Positions 46,314 to 54,852 of a stretch of 64,000 nt of DNA are shown piece after piece. Under the pieces are notes generated by a model that saw only the letters and a program-made list of their open reading frames with translations, was not told where the DNA came from and searched no databases. The position numbers were made by a program, and so were the translations under genes. Each line of letters opens with the position of its first letter. Positions within the stretch are counted from its first letter, which is position 1. This DNA comes from Bifidobacterium avesanii (lineage in GTDB: Bacteria > Actinomycetota > Actinomycetes > Actinomycetales > Bifidobacteriaceae). Location: positions 1 to 64,000 of the forward strand of contig NZ_WBSN01000015.1 of assembly GCF_009299475.1 (NCBI RefSeq). Reading direction: 5' to 3'.

Positions 46314-48193
46314 CGGACAACGCCAAGCCGTGGGACATGCCGATGCACGAGGCGTGGCGGCTCAACCTGCGGGCGCTGGGCCTCTATTGGCGCTACCGTC
46401 CGGCATGGTTCGCGGCCACGACCGTCAGCGCCTTGCTCGCCGCGGCGCTTCCCTACGCCACGATCTGGTTTTCCGCGCGTCTCATCGACGAGCTCGCCGG
46501 CGCGCGCGACCCGGCACGGCTGCGCATGTGGGTGATCCTCATCCTCGCGGTCGGCGCCGTGCTCGGGCTGGCGGCCGCGGCCGCCAAGCACTGGGCGAAC
46601 GCGGAAAGCGACACCGTTGAGCCAGCGGGATCCCAGACGATTCCGGACAAGCTGCTCACCATGGACTACCCGCTCGTGGACGACGAGCGCACGATCGACG
46701 CCACCTCGCGCATCCAGCAGTCCGACCACTTCAGCGGCCGCGGGCAGCGTACGGCGGCATGGGCCTATCAGGCCTCCATGCCGGCGGTGTTCCAGGTGCT
46801 CGGCGGCATCGGACTGTCGGCGACGCTGTTCGCCGCCCCCGTGCCGGCGGGCGCCGGATGGCTGACGGCGCTCAATAGCCCGTGGCTGGGCGTGGGCGTC
46901 GTCGGCGTCATGCTGGCGATCGTATGGGTGTCCACGGTCGTCTCCGCCCGCGGCGAGGCCTATTGGGACGTGCTGGACGAGGAAGGCAGGTTCGGCAACC
47001 GCGTGTTCCGGTTTTTCGGCTACCTGTTCCGAGACGCCAAACGTGCGGCGGACCTGCGCATGTACCGGCAATACGAACGGGTGGCCCTGCCGTTCCAGAA
47101 GGCCAACGAACCATGGAACATCGACGGGCCGTTCGGCCGCCTCCTGTACCGGCGCATGGCCCCGCTGCTTGGCGCGGGCGCGGCGCTCACATCGCTCATC
47201 ACCGGCTTGGCGTACGCGTACGTGTGTCTCAAGGCGCTGGGAGGGGCGTTCGGCGTGGGCGCGGTCACCCAATACGTGGGAGCCATCACCACCATGTTCG
47301 CCGGCGTGTCGAAGCTGTTCGAGATGGGCGTGCAAATCTGGGCCAACGGCCCGTTCCTGCGTCGTCTGTTCGCCTTCCTCGACACCCCGAACGCGATGTA
47401 CCAAGGCACGCTGACCACCGAGAAGCGCACGGACCGCCAGTACGACGTGGAGTTCCGCGACGTGTCCTTCCGCTACCCCGGAGCCCCCGAAGGCGTCTGG
47501 GCCCTGAGGCACGCGAACGTGAAGTTCCGCGTCGGCTCCAGGCTCGCGGTGGTCGGCGAGAACGGGAGCGGCAAGACCACGTTCATCAAGCTCCTGTGCC
47601 GCCTATACGACCCGACCGAGGGGCAAATCCTGCTCAACGGGATCGACGTGCGCAAGTACCGGTACGACGAGTACATGCGCATCTTCGCCGTCGTGTTCCA
47701 GGACTTCCGGCTCCTCGCCCTCCCGTTGGGCCAGAACGTCGCCGGAAGCGCGCATTACGACCCCGCGAGGGCCGCCCGGTGCCTCGGGGACGCGGACTTC
47801 GGGGAGCGGCTCGCCTCGCTCCCGCGCGGGCTGGACACGTTCCTGTACCGGGAGCTCGACCCGGACGGGGTGGAGGTGAGCGGCGGGGAGGCGCAGAAGA
47901 TCGCGATCGCCCGCGCGTTGTACCGGGACGCGCCGTTCATCGTGCTCGACGAGCCGACCGCGGCGCTGGACCCGGTCGCGGAGGCGGAGATCTACGAGCG
48001 GTTCGACCGGATCGCCCTGGACCGGACGGCGGTGTACATCAGCCACCGGCTGTCGTCGTGCCGGTTCTGCGACGAGGTCGCGGTGTTCGACCATGGGCGG
48101 ATCGTGCAGACGGGAACGCACGGGGAACTGGTCGCGGACCGGTCGGGCAAGTACTACGAGCTCTGGCACGCACAGGCACAATACTACGCGTGA
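46310..48193 (+). CDS. ABC exporter half-transporter, second of a heterodimer
   Basis: This 627-residue partner of the preceding protein has an N-terminal six-span domain and a C-terminal ATPase domain with Walker A GENGSGKTT, a slightly divergent signature VSGGEAQKI and Walker B IVLDEPTAALD. The region near residues 95-150 (NAESDTVEPAGS..., DYPLVDDERTID) resembles the extracellular/coupling loops of Firmicute and bifidobacterial exporters with unknown cargo. Start ATG 46310 is coupled to the upstream stop. A hairpin-forming region follows before the convergent lexA gene. Confidence 0.85.
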   Translation: MTDNAKPWDMPMHEAWRLNLRALGLYWRYRPAWFAATTVSALLAAALPYATIWFSARLIDELAGARDPARLRMWVILILAVGAVLGLAAAAAKHWANAESDTVEPAGSQTIPDKLLTMDYPLVDDERTIDATSRIQQSDHFSGRGQRTAAWAYQASMPAVFQVLGGIGLSATLFAAPVPAGAGWLTALNSPWLGVGVVGVMLAIVWVSTVVSARGEAYWDVLDEEGRFGNRVFRFFGYLFRDAKRAADLRMYRQYERVALPFQKANEPWNIDGPFGRLLYRRMAPLLGAGAALTSLITGLAYAYVCLKALGGAFGVGAVTQYVGAITTMFAGVSKLFEMGVQIWANGPFLRRLFAFLDTPNAMYQGTLTTEKRTDRQYDVEFRDVSFRYPGAPEGVWALRHANVKFRVGSRLAVVGENGSGKTTFIKLLCRLYDPTEGQILLNGIDVRKYRYDEYMRIFAVVFQDFRLLALPLGQNVAGSAHYDPARAARCLGDADFGERLASLPRGLDTFLYRELDPDGVEVSGGEAQKIAIARALYRDAPFIVLDEPTAALDPVAEAEIYERFDRIALDRTAVYISHRLSSCRFCDEVAVFDHGRIVQTGTHGELVADRSGKYYELWHAQAQYYA

Positions 48194-48264
48194 AACCACG
48201 GACGGTGGGCCCGATGATGCTTAACGTTGACCCGTTACGCATTTGGTCACCTTGCGAGTGGCTT

Positions 48265-48308
48265 GTAGGCCTAGGTGCGGTGGGCCTACGCGTGGTCCAC
48301 CGCACCTA
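48265..48308. repeat. alternative-pairing hairpins between the ABC operon and lexA
   Basis: TAGGTGCGGTGG (48272-48283) pairs with CCACCGCACCTA (48297-48308). The overlapping GTAGGCC / GGCCTAC pair forms a competing hairpin. No T tract is present. It separates two convergent genes, so a role in termination is possible. Confidence 0.5.
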
Positions 48309-48371
48309 TTGACGTGTATGCCGGAAACGGGGTGCGGGCGGCGGAACCGTCAGACGGCGAGCCCGAGATCA

Positions 48372-49097
48372 TCAGATTTTGCGCAGGACGGTGACGACCT
48401 TGCCCATGATTTCGGCGTGGGTGCCGTCGATGGGGGGATATGCCGGGTTGTGGGGCATGAGCCAGACGTGCCCGTTCTCCTTGTGGAAGGTCTTTACGGT
48501 GGCTTCGCCGTCCAGCAGCGCGGCAACGATCTCGCCGTTCACGGCCGAGTGCTGTTCGCGGACGACCACGAAGTCGCCGTCGCAGATCGCGGCGTCGATC
48601 ATGGAGTCGCCGTGCACTTCCAGCATGAACAGGTTGCCGGTGCCGGTGAGCCGTTCGGGCAGACGCATCACGTCCTCCACGTGCTGTTCAGCCGTGATGG
48701 GCACGCCGGCCGCGATGCGGCCGACCAGGGGCACGTCGCGCGACTGCGCGATCGATTCGGGTTCATCCTTGCCCGGGTTGGTCGGGAACGGCACGATCGT
48801 CGCCGTCCTTGTGGCTTCGCGCGGTTCGTCGCCTGGCTGGTCGATGAGTTCGATCGCGCGCCCCTTGTTGGCGTTCATGCGGATATAGCCCTTTTCCTCC
48901 AACGCCTGAAGTTGGTGCTTGACGGAGGAGGGGCTCTTCAGCCCCGCGGCCTCTCCGATCTCGCGGAACGACGGTACGAAGCCGTGACGGTCCATGTGCA
49001 CGCGAATGGCGTCCAGTACCTGGCGCTGGCGGTCGGTGAGCACCCGCTCGTCCTTGCGGGCGCCTGTGCGTGAAGTGTCGAACGGGATCGTGCTCAC
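48372..49097 (-). CDS. lexA: SOS repressor LexA
   Basis: This 241-residue repressor of the DNA-damage response has an N-terminal winged helix (LTDRQRQVLDAI ... GFVPSFREIGEAAGL), an Ala-Gly self-cleavage site in RIAAGVPI (near 128), the catalytic serine in HGDSMID (near 164) and lysine in EATVK (near 201). I prefer GTG 49097 because AAAGGA lies 6 bases upstream; the ATG at 49112 overlaps that site and has none of its own. Two SOS-box-like palindromes upstream point to autoregulation and to joint control of the divergent LysM gene. Confidence 0.95.
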   Translation of the reverse strand: MSTIPFDTSRTGARKDERVLTDRQRQVLDAIRVHMDRHGFVPSFREIGEAAGLKSPSSVKHQLQALEEKGYIRMNANKGRAIELIDQPGDEPREATRTATIVPFPTNPGKDEPESIAQSRDVPLVGRIAAGVPITAEQHVEDVMRLPERLTGTGNLFMLEVHGDSMIDAAICDGDFVVVREQHSAVNGEIVAALLDGEATVKTFHKENGHVWLMPHNPAYPPIDGTHAEIMGKVVTVLRKI

Positions 49098-49152
49098 TGG
49101 AGTTCCTTTCATCTGGGCTTGGCAACAGTGTAGCGTGCGTTTCCAAAAAGAT

Positions 49153-49166
49153 CAAACATCTGTTCG
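49153..49166. promoter_or_regulatory. LexA (SOS) box, lexA-proximal
   Basis: CAAACATCTGTTCG is an imperfect palindrome of the Gram-positive/actinobacterial SOS-box type (GAAC-N4-GTTC), 56 bases upstream of the lexA start. Confidence 0.65.
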
Positions 49167-49205
49167 AAGCGTGTCGGGCGTGTCGTAGAACAACTGTGCC
49201 ATAAT

Positions 49206-49219
49206 CAAACATGTGTTCT
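49206..49219. promoter_or_regulatory. LexA (SOS) box, LysM-gene-proximal
   Basis: CAAACATGTGTTCT repeats the first box with one change in the centre, 53 bases further on and about 30 bases before the LysM gene. With the first site it covers the divergent promoter region. Confidence 0.65.
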
Positions 49220-49249
49220 ATAGCACAGGCGTTCGAAAGGAGTGGTGTG

Positions 49250-49585
49250 ATGATACGGGAACACAGAATGGTCTTGTTGGCATCAAAGCCAGGGGCGGCG
49301 TTGCGGGAACGGCTGACGGCCCTGCTGATGGTCGTTCTGCTGACGATGTCCGGCGGTGCGGTGGCCATGCATGCCGCGCGGCCGTCGCAGGCATCGGGCG
49401 CCGTGGTCAGTTACACGGTTCGCCCGGGGGATACGCTGTGGTCGTTCGCGGCCAACGCCACACCGGCGGGCGGGGACGTGAACGACACGTTGGACGAACT
49501 GATGCGTCTCAACCATCTCGACTCGGCGCAGCTCTCGGTGGGGCAGCGCATCATGGTGCCGGAGCCCGGCGATGAGTGGGCCTGA
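49250..49585 (+). CDS. LysM-domain protein, likely SOS cell-division suppressor (YneA/ChiZ-like)
   Basis: This 111-residue protein has an N-terminal membrane span (about residues 25-42) and one extracellular LysM domain ([13 protein letters not shown] ... [11 protein letters not shown]). Its place, divergent from lexA and before nrdR, matches yneA of Bacillus and chiZ of mycobacteria, both LysM-type, SOS-induced proteins that hold back division during DNA damage. Homology beyond the LysM domain is not clear, so the role is inferred from context and from the SOS box. ATG 49250 follows AAAGGAG by 7 bases; the ATG at 49211 lies in the SOS box. Confidence 0.78.
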   Translation: MIREHRMVLLASKPGAALRERLTALLMVVLLTMSGGAVAMHAARPSQASGAVVSYTVRPGDTLWSFAANATPAGGDVNDTLDELMRLNHLDSAQLSVGQRIMVPEPGDEWA

Positions 49586-49775
49586 ATCGGCCGCGTTCGG
49601 CGGGATGGTTATGGCCGGAGCGAGGAGGCATGACGCTGTGACGTTCGTGAAGCATGCGCCGCATGCGTCGAAGGGGAACGTGGGGAGCGCACGGATCGCG
49701 GCCGAGATGGGGGAGACGGGTCGCCGTGCAACCCGCCGGTGGCGTGTGAAAGGGTTGACGGGTTACTGTAGGTAC

Positions 49776-50219
49776 ATGCATTGTCCTTTTTGTCAGAACC
49801 CCGACACCAAAGTCGTCGACACGCGCATCAGCGATGATGGCCACGCGATCCGCCGGCGCCGCGAATGCCCGAAGTGCGGCAAGCGCTTCACCACCATGGA
49901 GACGTCCACGCTGCTCGTCGTGAAGCGGTCCGGCAACGTGGAGCCCTTCAGCAGGGACAAGGTCATCTCCGGCGTGCGCAAGGCGTGTCAGGGACGTCCC
50001 ATCCGCGAGGAGGATCTTAAGATGCTGGGCCAGCGCGTGGAGGAGGATCTTCGTTCGCGCGGTCTGGCGCAGATCGAGTCGGACGAGGTGGGTCGGGCCA
50101 TTTTGAAGCCCCTGCGCGATCTGGACGAGGTCGCCTACCTGCGGTTCGCCAGCGTGTATCAGAACTTCAGCAACCTCAAGGACTTCGAAAAGGCCATCGA
50201 GGAGCTCAAGGAGCGCTGA
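49776..50219 (+). CDS. nrdR: transcriptional repressor NrdR
   Basis: This 147-residue regulator of ribonucleotide reductase genes has an N-terminal zinc ribbon with Cys3, Cys6, Cys31 and Cys34 (CPFC ... CPKC) and an ATP-cone domain ([16 protein letters not shown]) that senses ATP/dATP. The MHCPFC start is universal for the family; the open frame upstream is not part of it. A weak AGGT precedes the ATG, and TACTGT 6 bases before it could be a -10 box for a leaderless mRNA. Together with lexA and the LysM gene it forms a block linking dNTP supply to the damage response. Confidence 0.95.
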   Translation: MHCPFCQNPDTKVVDTRISDDGHAIRRRRECPKCGKRFTTMETSTLLVVKRSGNVEPFSRDKVISGVRKACQGRPIREEDLKMLGQRVEEDLRSRGLAQIESDEVGRAILKPLRDLDEVAYLRFASVYQNFSNLKDFEKAIEELKER

Positions 50220-50260
50220 CACCACCGCCATTTGGCCGATGCCGCGATGGAAGCGGATAA

Positions 50261-50304
50261 GCCGACGGCCTTCGCATGGCGACGTGCGAAGGCCGAATGT
50301 CGGC
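50261..50304. terminator. hairpin after nrdR
   Basis: A GGCCTTCGCA / TGCGAAGGCC stem with an 8-base loop is extended by outer GCCGAC / GTCGGC arms. No T tract follows, so it may only be an mRNA 3' structure. Confidence 0.4.
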
Positions 50305-50329
50305 GAATGCCATTGGCGCTGTTTGAAAC

Positions 50330-50371
50330 GAAAAATCCGGAAGAAACCGGTAGCGGTTCCCTCCGGATTGC
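50330..50371 (-). terminator. rho-independent terminator of serA
   Basis: On the minus strand AATCCGGA ... TCCGGATT with an inner AACCG / CGGTT stem is followed by TTTT. It lies about 30 bases after the serA stop. Confidence 0.8.
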
Positions 50372-50398
50372 AAGAAACGCAGTGGCGATGACGCGCGG

Positions 50399-51598
50399 TC
50401 AGCGGACGATGCGCATGCGGATCGTGCCGTCGAGGTGCGCCAGCTTGTCGAGTGTGGCGTCGCTCGGCATGGTGGCCACGTCGGTGACCACGTAGCCCAA
50501 CTCGCCTTCGGTGGCCAGCGACTGCGCGGAGATGTTGATGTTCTCGTCGCCGAGCACGTGGTTCACGCGGGCGAGCACGCCGGGCAGGTTCTCGTGCAGG
50601 TGGGCGATGCGAGCCACGCCGGTGTGCGGTCCCAGATTGAGCTGGGGCACATTCACGGACAGGGATGTGGAGCCCTTCTCCACGTAGTCCTCGAGGCGCT
50701 GCGCGACGAAGTGGCCGATGGCCTCCTGGGCCTCCAGCGTGGAGCCGCCGATGTGCGGGGTGAGGATCATGTTGTCCTCACCGGCCAGCGGGGTGTGGAA
50801 CGGGTCGCCGCTCTTCTTCGGCTCGACCGGGAACACGTCCACCGCCGCGCCGGCGAGGTGGCCGGAGTCGAGGTGGCGCTTCAGGGCGTCGAGGTCGGCC
50901 ACGAAGCCGCGCGACAGGTTGATGAAGATGGCGCCCTGCTTCATGTGGGCGAACTGGTCCTCCCCGAAGAAGCCGGTGTTGGACTTGCGGCCGTCCACGT
51001 GCAGCGTGACGGCGTCCGACTGTTCGAGCAGCTCGTTGAGGGTGTTGCAGCGCGCGGCGTTGCCGAGCGCCAGCTTCTCCTCGAGGTCGTAGAACACCAC
51101 GCGCATGCCGAGCGCCTCGGCCAGCACGGACAGTTGAGAGCCGATGTTGCCGTAGCCGATGATGCCCAGCGTCTTGCCGCGCACCTCGTGCGAGCCGGAC
51201 GCGGACTTGTCCCACATGCCCTGCTTGATGTGGTGCGTGTGGGCCGGGATGCGGCGCATCAGGCAGATGATGTCGCAGATCACCAGCTCCACCACCGAGC
51301 GGGTGTTGGAGTAGGGCGCGTTGAATACGGCGATGCCCTGCTTGCCGGCGGCGGTCAGATCCACCTGGTTGGTGCCGATGCAGAAGCATCCCACGGCCGT
51401 GAGGTTCGGGCGGGCGGCCACCACCTTGGCGGTGACGTTGGTCTTCGAGCGCACGCCCAGCAGATCCACGCCGTCCAGCGCGTCGATGAGCTCGTCCTCG
51501 CTGAGGGCGCCCTTCATGGTCTCGACTTCAAAACCATGGTTGCGCAGGCTCTCGGCGGCGAAGGGATGGATGTTCTCCAACAATAAAGCTTTAGGCAT
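50399..51598 (-). CDS. serA: D-3-phosphoglycerate dehydrogenase
   Basis: This 399-residue NAD-dependent enzyme opens serine synthesis. It has the nucleotide-binding motif GIIGYGNIGSQL (near 150), the catalytic Arg in NLSRG, Glu in VFPVEP and His in LTPHIGGST, and a C-terminal ACT domain (about 320-399) for serine feedback. The length fits the E. coli-type short SerA. AGGTG lies before the ATG and overlaps the end of the spacer to helD, whose stop is 10 bases upstream, so the two may share a transcript. Confidence 0.94.
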   Translation of the reverse strand: MPKALLLENIHPFAAESLRNHGFEVETMKGALSEDELIDALDGVDLLGVRSKTNVTAKVVAARPNLTAVGCFCIGTNQVDLTAAGKQGIAVFNAPYSNTRSVVELVICDIICLMRRIPAHTHHIKQGMWDKSASGSHEVRGKTLGIIGYGNIGSQLSVLAEALGMRVVFYDLEEKLALGNAARCNTLNELLEQSDAVTLHVDGRKSNTGFFGEDQFAHMKQGAIFINLSRGFVADLDALKRHLDSGHLAGAAVDVFPVEPKKSGDPFHTPLAGEDNMILTPHIGGSTLEAQEAIGHFVAQRLEDYVEKGSTSLSVNVPQLNLGPHTGVARIAHLHENLPGVLARVNHVLGDENINISAQSLATEGELGYVVTDVATMPSDATLDKLAHLDGTIRMRIVR

Positions 51599-51608
51599 GG
51601 CACCTACT

Positions 51609-53888
51609 TTAGAGGGGGAGGTCGTCCGCGTCGCGTTCGGTCCGCACTATGGTCAGGCGCTGGGTCGGTCGCGTCATGGCCACGTACAGGTCGGAGGCCG
51701 CCACCAGACGGGACGCCGCCTCGTTTTCGATCTCGCCCGGCTGCACCACCACGACCGCGTCGTATTCGAGGCCCTTGACCTCCTCGGTGTCGCACACCAC
51801 CACCTGACGGTCCCACGCGCCCTGCGATTCGAGCCGCTTCGCGTTCGCCTCGCCCAGCGTCTTCGCCACGGCCTTGGACACGGCCTTGCGCAGCGCGCCC
51901 AGACGCGCGGCCGGCGCGATGAGCGCCACGCGGCCCGTGCCGTCCGCGGACACGAACTCCTGCGCGAGCCTCGCGGCGGTCTTGGCGGCGCGGCGCACCA
52001 GATCGTCGTCGTCCTCGGCCAGCAGGCGCTGCACCGAGCCGGGCACCTGGCGCACCGCGTTCACCGTGGAGATGTACAGGCCCTCCGCCGTGGCGAACGC
52101 CGCCGCCATGTCGGAGACCTCCTGCGGGTTGCGGTAATTGATCGTCAGCTCGTTCAGATCCCAGTTGTCCGCGCCGAACAGCGGGTCCAGCGTCTTCGCC
52201 CAGTGGCGGGTGCCGCCCAGCGCCGAGGTCTGTGCCACGTCGCCCACGATGGTGAACGAGCGCGACGGGCAGCGGCGGATGAGCATGCGCCAGTCCATCG
52301 CGGTGAGCTCCTGCGCCTCGTCGACCACGATGTGGCCGTACGTCCACTCGCGGTCGGAGGCCGCGCGCTGGGCGGCGGTCTCGTCGTCCACGCCGTTCAT
52401 CTGGTCCACGAGCATGGAGGAGGTGACGATGCCCGAACCGATGCCGGCCTGCGCGAGCGTGTCGCGAGCGTACTGCTCCTCGGCGGCGCGCTGCGCGTCG
52501 GCCGCGGCGTTCCGGTTCGCGAGCTTCGGGTCGGGGCCGAGCAGCTCGTACGCCTCGTCGAGCAGCGGGATGTCCGAGCGGGTCAGCGGCGAGCCCTTCT
52601 CGCGGGTCAGCGCCTCCACGTCGTCGTCCGTGAGCCACGGGGCGAAGCGCTTGAGCCGCTTGGGCTTGGAGAACATGTTGTCGATGAGCCACTCCGGGTT
52701 CATGGGCAGCCACGCGAGGTTGAGCGTGGTGCGCACCTTGTCGTTCATGCGCAGCAGCGACGTGACGCGGCTCAGCTCCGATTGCTCCGGCGTGTAGTCG
52801 AGCTGTTCGGCGTAGCGGGCCGTCATGGCGCGCAGCATGCTTTTGACGAACGTCTCGCGCGCCTTGTTGTGCTGCTGGCGCGTGCGGCGGGCGTCCATCT
52901 GCGCCTGTTCGATGTCCGTCGCCGTCATGGGCACGGGGAAGCCGTTGACCGGCACGGTGGGCAGGTCCTTGGGCACGCGCACGCGCGCCGCCACAGCGTT
53001 GGCCACGGCCGACGCCATGCGGCGGTCGCCCTTGAGCTGCGCGGCGCGGGGCGAGTCGGTGGCCTTCGCCTCCACGCCCGGGATGAGGTCGGCGATCGTG
53101 CGGCTCACCACGCCGGTCTCGCCGAGCGAGGGCAGCACCTGGTCGATGTAGTGCAGGAACGCGGAGGACGGTCCCACCACGAGCACGCCCGAGCGCTCCA
53201 GCGCGCGGCGGTGCGTGTACAGCAGGTAGGCGGCGCGGTGCAGCGCCACGGCGGTCTTGCCGGTGCCCGGGCCTCCCTGCACCACCACGGCGCGGTTGAG
53301 CCGCGTGCGGATGATCCGGTCCTGCTCGGCCTGGATGGTGGCGACGATGTCCGTCATCTTGCCGGTGCGGCGGGAGCTCAGCGAGGCGAGCAGCGCCCCC
53401 TCGCCGGTCAGCGTGCCCGCGGAGGAGGCGGCGCCCACCTGGTCGGAATGCACGTCCAGCACCTCGTCCTCCACGCTGACCACCTTGCGGAAGCTCAGCG
53501 TGATGTGCCGGCGCATCACGATGTCGCCGTGGCTCGACGGCGTGGCCTCGTAGAACGGCCGGGCGGCCTCGGCTCGCCAGTCCGTCAGGATCGGCTCGTG
53601 GCGTTCGTTGGACAGGCCGATGCGCCCGATGTAGCGGCGTTCGCCGGAGGACGTGTCGAGGCGGCCGAACACCAGACGGTCCTCCACGGCGCGCAGCTGG
53701 GAGAGGCGGTCCTCGTACATGGTGGCGAAGGAGTCGCGTTCCGTGCGCTGGGTGGGGGAGCCGTGCGAGCCGGCCGCGCGGACCGTGCTCAGACGTTCGC
53801 GGGCCTGGGCGCGCAGATCGTCGAGCCTGCCGTAGGCTCGGTCGACGGACTGCTGCTCCTCGCTCAACTGGGACGCGTAACCGGACAT
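51609..53888 (-). CDS. HelD/HelR-like RNA-polymerase-associated UvrD-type ATPase
   Basis: This 759-residue superfamily 1 helicase-like protein has an N-terminal coiled coil (about 1-75) that in HelD proteins enters the RNA polymerase channel, Walker A GGPGTGKTAVALH (near 203), Walker B in HIVVDEAQELT, and the late motifs TINYRNPQEV and LYVAMTRPTQRL. HelD proteins free stalled RNA polymerase from DNA, and some actinobacterial members (HelR) give tolerance to rifamycins. ATG 53888 is chosen because MSGYASQL starts the family coiled coil and AGGGA lies upstream. The open frame continues to 54464 by chance. Confidence 0.82.
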   Translation of the reverse strand: MSGYASQLSEEQQSVDRAYGRLDDLRAQARERLSTVRAAGSHGSPTQRTERDSFATMYEDRLSQLRAVEDRLVFGRLDTSSGERRYIGRIGLSNERHEPILTDWRAEAARPFYEATPSSHGDIVMRRHITLSFRKVVSVEDEVLDVHSDQVGAASSAGTLTGEGALLASLSSRRTGKMTDIVATIQAEQDRIIRTRLNRAVVVQGGPGTGKTAVALHRAAYLLYTHRRALERSGVLVVGPSSAFLHYIDQVLPSLGETGVVSRTIADLIPGVEAKATDSPRAAQLKGDRRMASAVANAVAARVRVPKDLPTVPVNGFPVPMTATDIEQAQMDARRTRQQHNKARETFVKSMLRAMTARYAEQLDYTPEQSELSRVTSLLRMNDKVRTTLNLAWLPMNPEWLIDNMFSKPKRLKRFAPWLTDDDVEALTREKGSPLTRSDIPLLDEAYELLGPDPKLANRNAAADAQRAAEEQYARDTLAQAGIGSGIVTSSMLVDQMNGVDDETAAQRAASDREWTYGHIVVDEAQELTAMDWRMLIRRCPSRSFTIVGDVAQTSALGGTRHWAKTLDPLFGADNWDLNELTINYRNPQEVSDMAAAFATAEGLYISTVNAVRQVPGSVQRLLAEDDDDLVRRAAKTAARLAQEFVSADGTGRVALIAPAARLGALRKAVSKAVAKTLGEANAKRLESQGAWDRQVVVCDTEEVKGLEYDAVVVVQPGEIENEAASRLVAASDLYVAMTRPTQRLTIVRTERDADDLPL

Positions 53889-54230
53889 AGACTTCGTTCC
53901 CTCTCCCTCGCAATGGATCCCCAACCGGGACCGCACCTGATCGCGCCCGAACGCGCATGATGCCGCGCCCCGGCAAAAACTAGGTAAACCAATGTACTCC
54001 GACCTCCCTACGGACCGGCTCCGGGCGAACGCGTCCGAATTGAACTTTGCGTGAATTCCCGGCGCGTCCCGGCGTCCCGGTGCGCGTCCCGAGCTGCATC
54101 CCGCGTTCCCCGCCGTACCCATGTCGTGTTCGCCCCGCTTTCTCCGCCGTACCCCGCGGTGCATAACCCGGCGCTCAAACAGGCCATCCACGCCTGTTGT
54201 GCAGAATTGAGGATGATTTTCGCCACGGAG

Positions 54231-54265
54231 TGGGGCAACTTGGGGATAAGTGGGGTAGAGTGGGG
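54231..54265 (+). promoter_or_regulatory. MraZ-binding direct repeats
   Basis: TGGGG occurs at 54231, 54241, 54251 and 54261 with an exact 10-base step. MraZ is known to bind TGGG-type direct repeats with about one helical turn spacing in front of its own operon, so this is very likely the autoregulatory site of the dcw cluster. The rest of 53889-54375 shows no gene. Confidence 0.8.
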
Positions 54266-54375
54266 AACGTTGTGAGCAGTGTGCCCGCATTCGGTGTGCA
54301 CAGATCGTTTTTCCCGTGCCGCGCATACCCCTGATGCATGGCCCAAATGTTGATAAATCCAAGGAGGTGGGGAAC

Positions 54376-54852
54376 ATGGCCGACGAATCCAACGAAGCAT
54401 TCGACGCGCTGCCCCCGCTCCTGCTCGGCACGTACACGCCGAAGATCGACGCCAAGGGACGCATGGCGCTGCCCGCGAAGTTCCGCTCCCAGCTGGGCGC
54501 CGGCCTGGTGATGGCCCGCGGCCAGGAGCGCTGCGTCTACCTGCTGCCCATCAGCGAGTTCCGCCGCGTGGCCGCGCAGATCCAGCGCACGTCGCTCGGC
54601 AACAAGGCCGCCCGCGAGTACCTGCGCGTGTTCCTCTCCGGAGCCACCGACGAGGTGCCGGACAAGCAGGGCCGCGTGCTCGTGCCCCAGATGCTGCGCG
54701 ACTACGCCGATCTGGGCGACGACGTCGTGGTGATCGGCGTGGGCACCCGCGCCGAGGTGTGGAACCGCGCCGCGTGGGAGTCCTATCTCAACGAAAAGGA
54801 AGCGGCGTACTCCGATATCGCCGATGACGTACTGCCGGTGGTGGATTTCTGA
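54376..54852 (+). CDS. mraZ: transcriptional regulator MraZ
   Basis: This 158-residue DNA-binding protein is made of two AbrB/SpoVT-type halves, each with the conserved core (KIDAKGRMALPAKFR and DKQGRVLVPQMLRDY). It forms ring-shaped oligomers and represses the dcw cluster. AAGGAGGTG stands 7 bases before ATG 54376; an upstream in-frame start at 54316 has no such site. Its stop overlaps the rsmH start (TGATG). The TGGGG repeats at 54231 are its probable target. Confidence 0.95.
   Translation: MADESNEAFDALPPLLLGTYTPKIDAKGRMALPAKFRSQLGAGLVMARGQERCVYLLPISEFRRVAAQIQRTSLGNKAAREYLRVFLSGATDEVPDKQGRVLVPQMLRDYADLGDDVVVIGVGTRAEVWNRAAWESYLNEKEAAYSDIADDVLPVVDF

Noticed and set aside
53889..54464. N-terminal extension of the HelD-like protein
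   Set aside because: The extension would cover the mraZ promoter, the MraZ repeats and the start of mraZ; the family start and a ribosome-binding site are at 53888.
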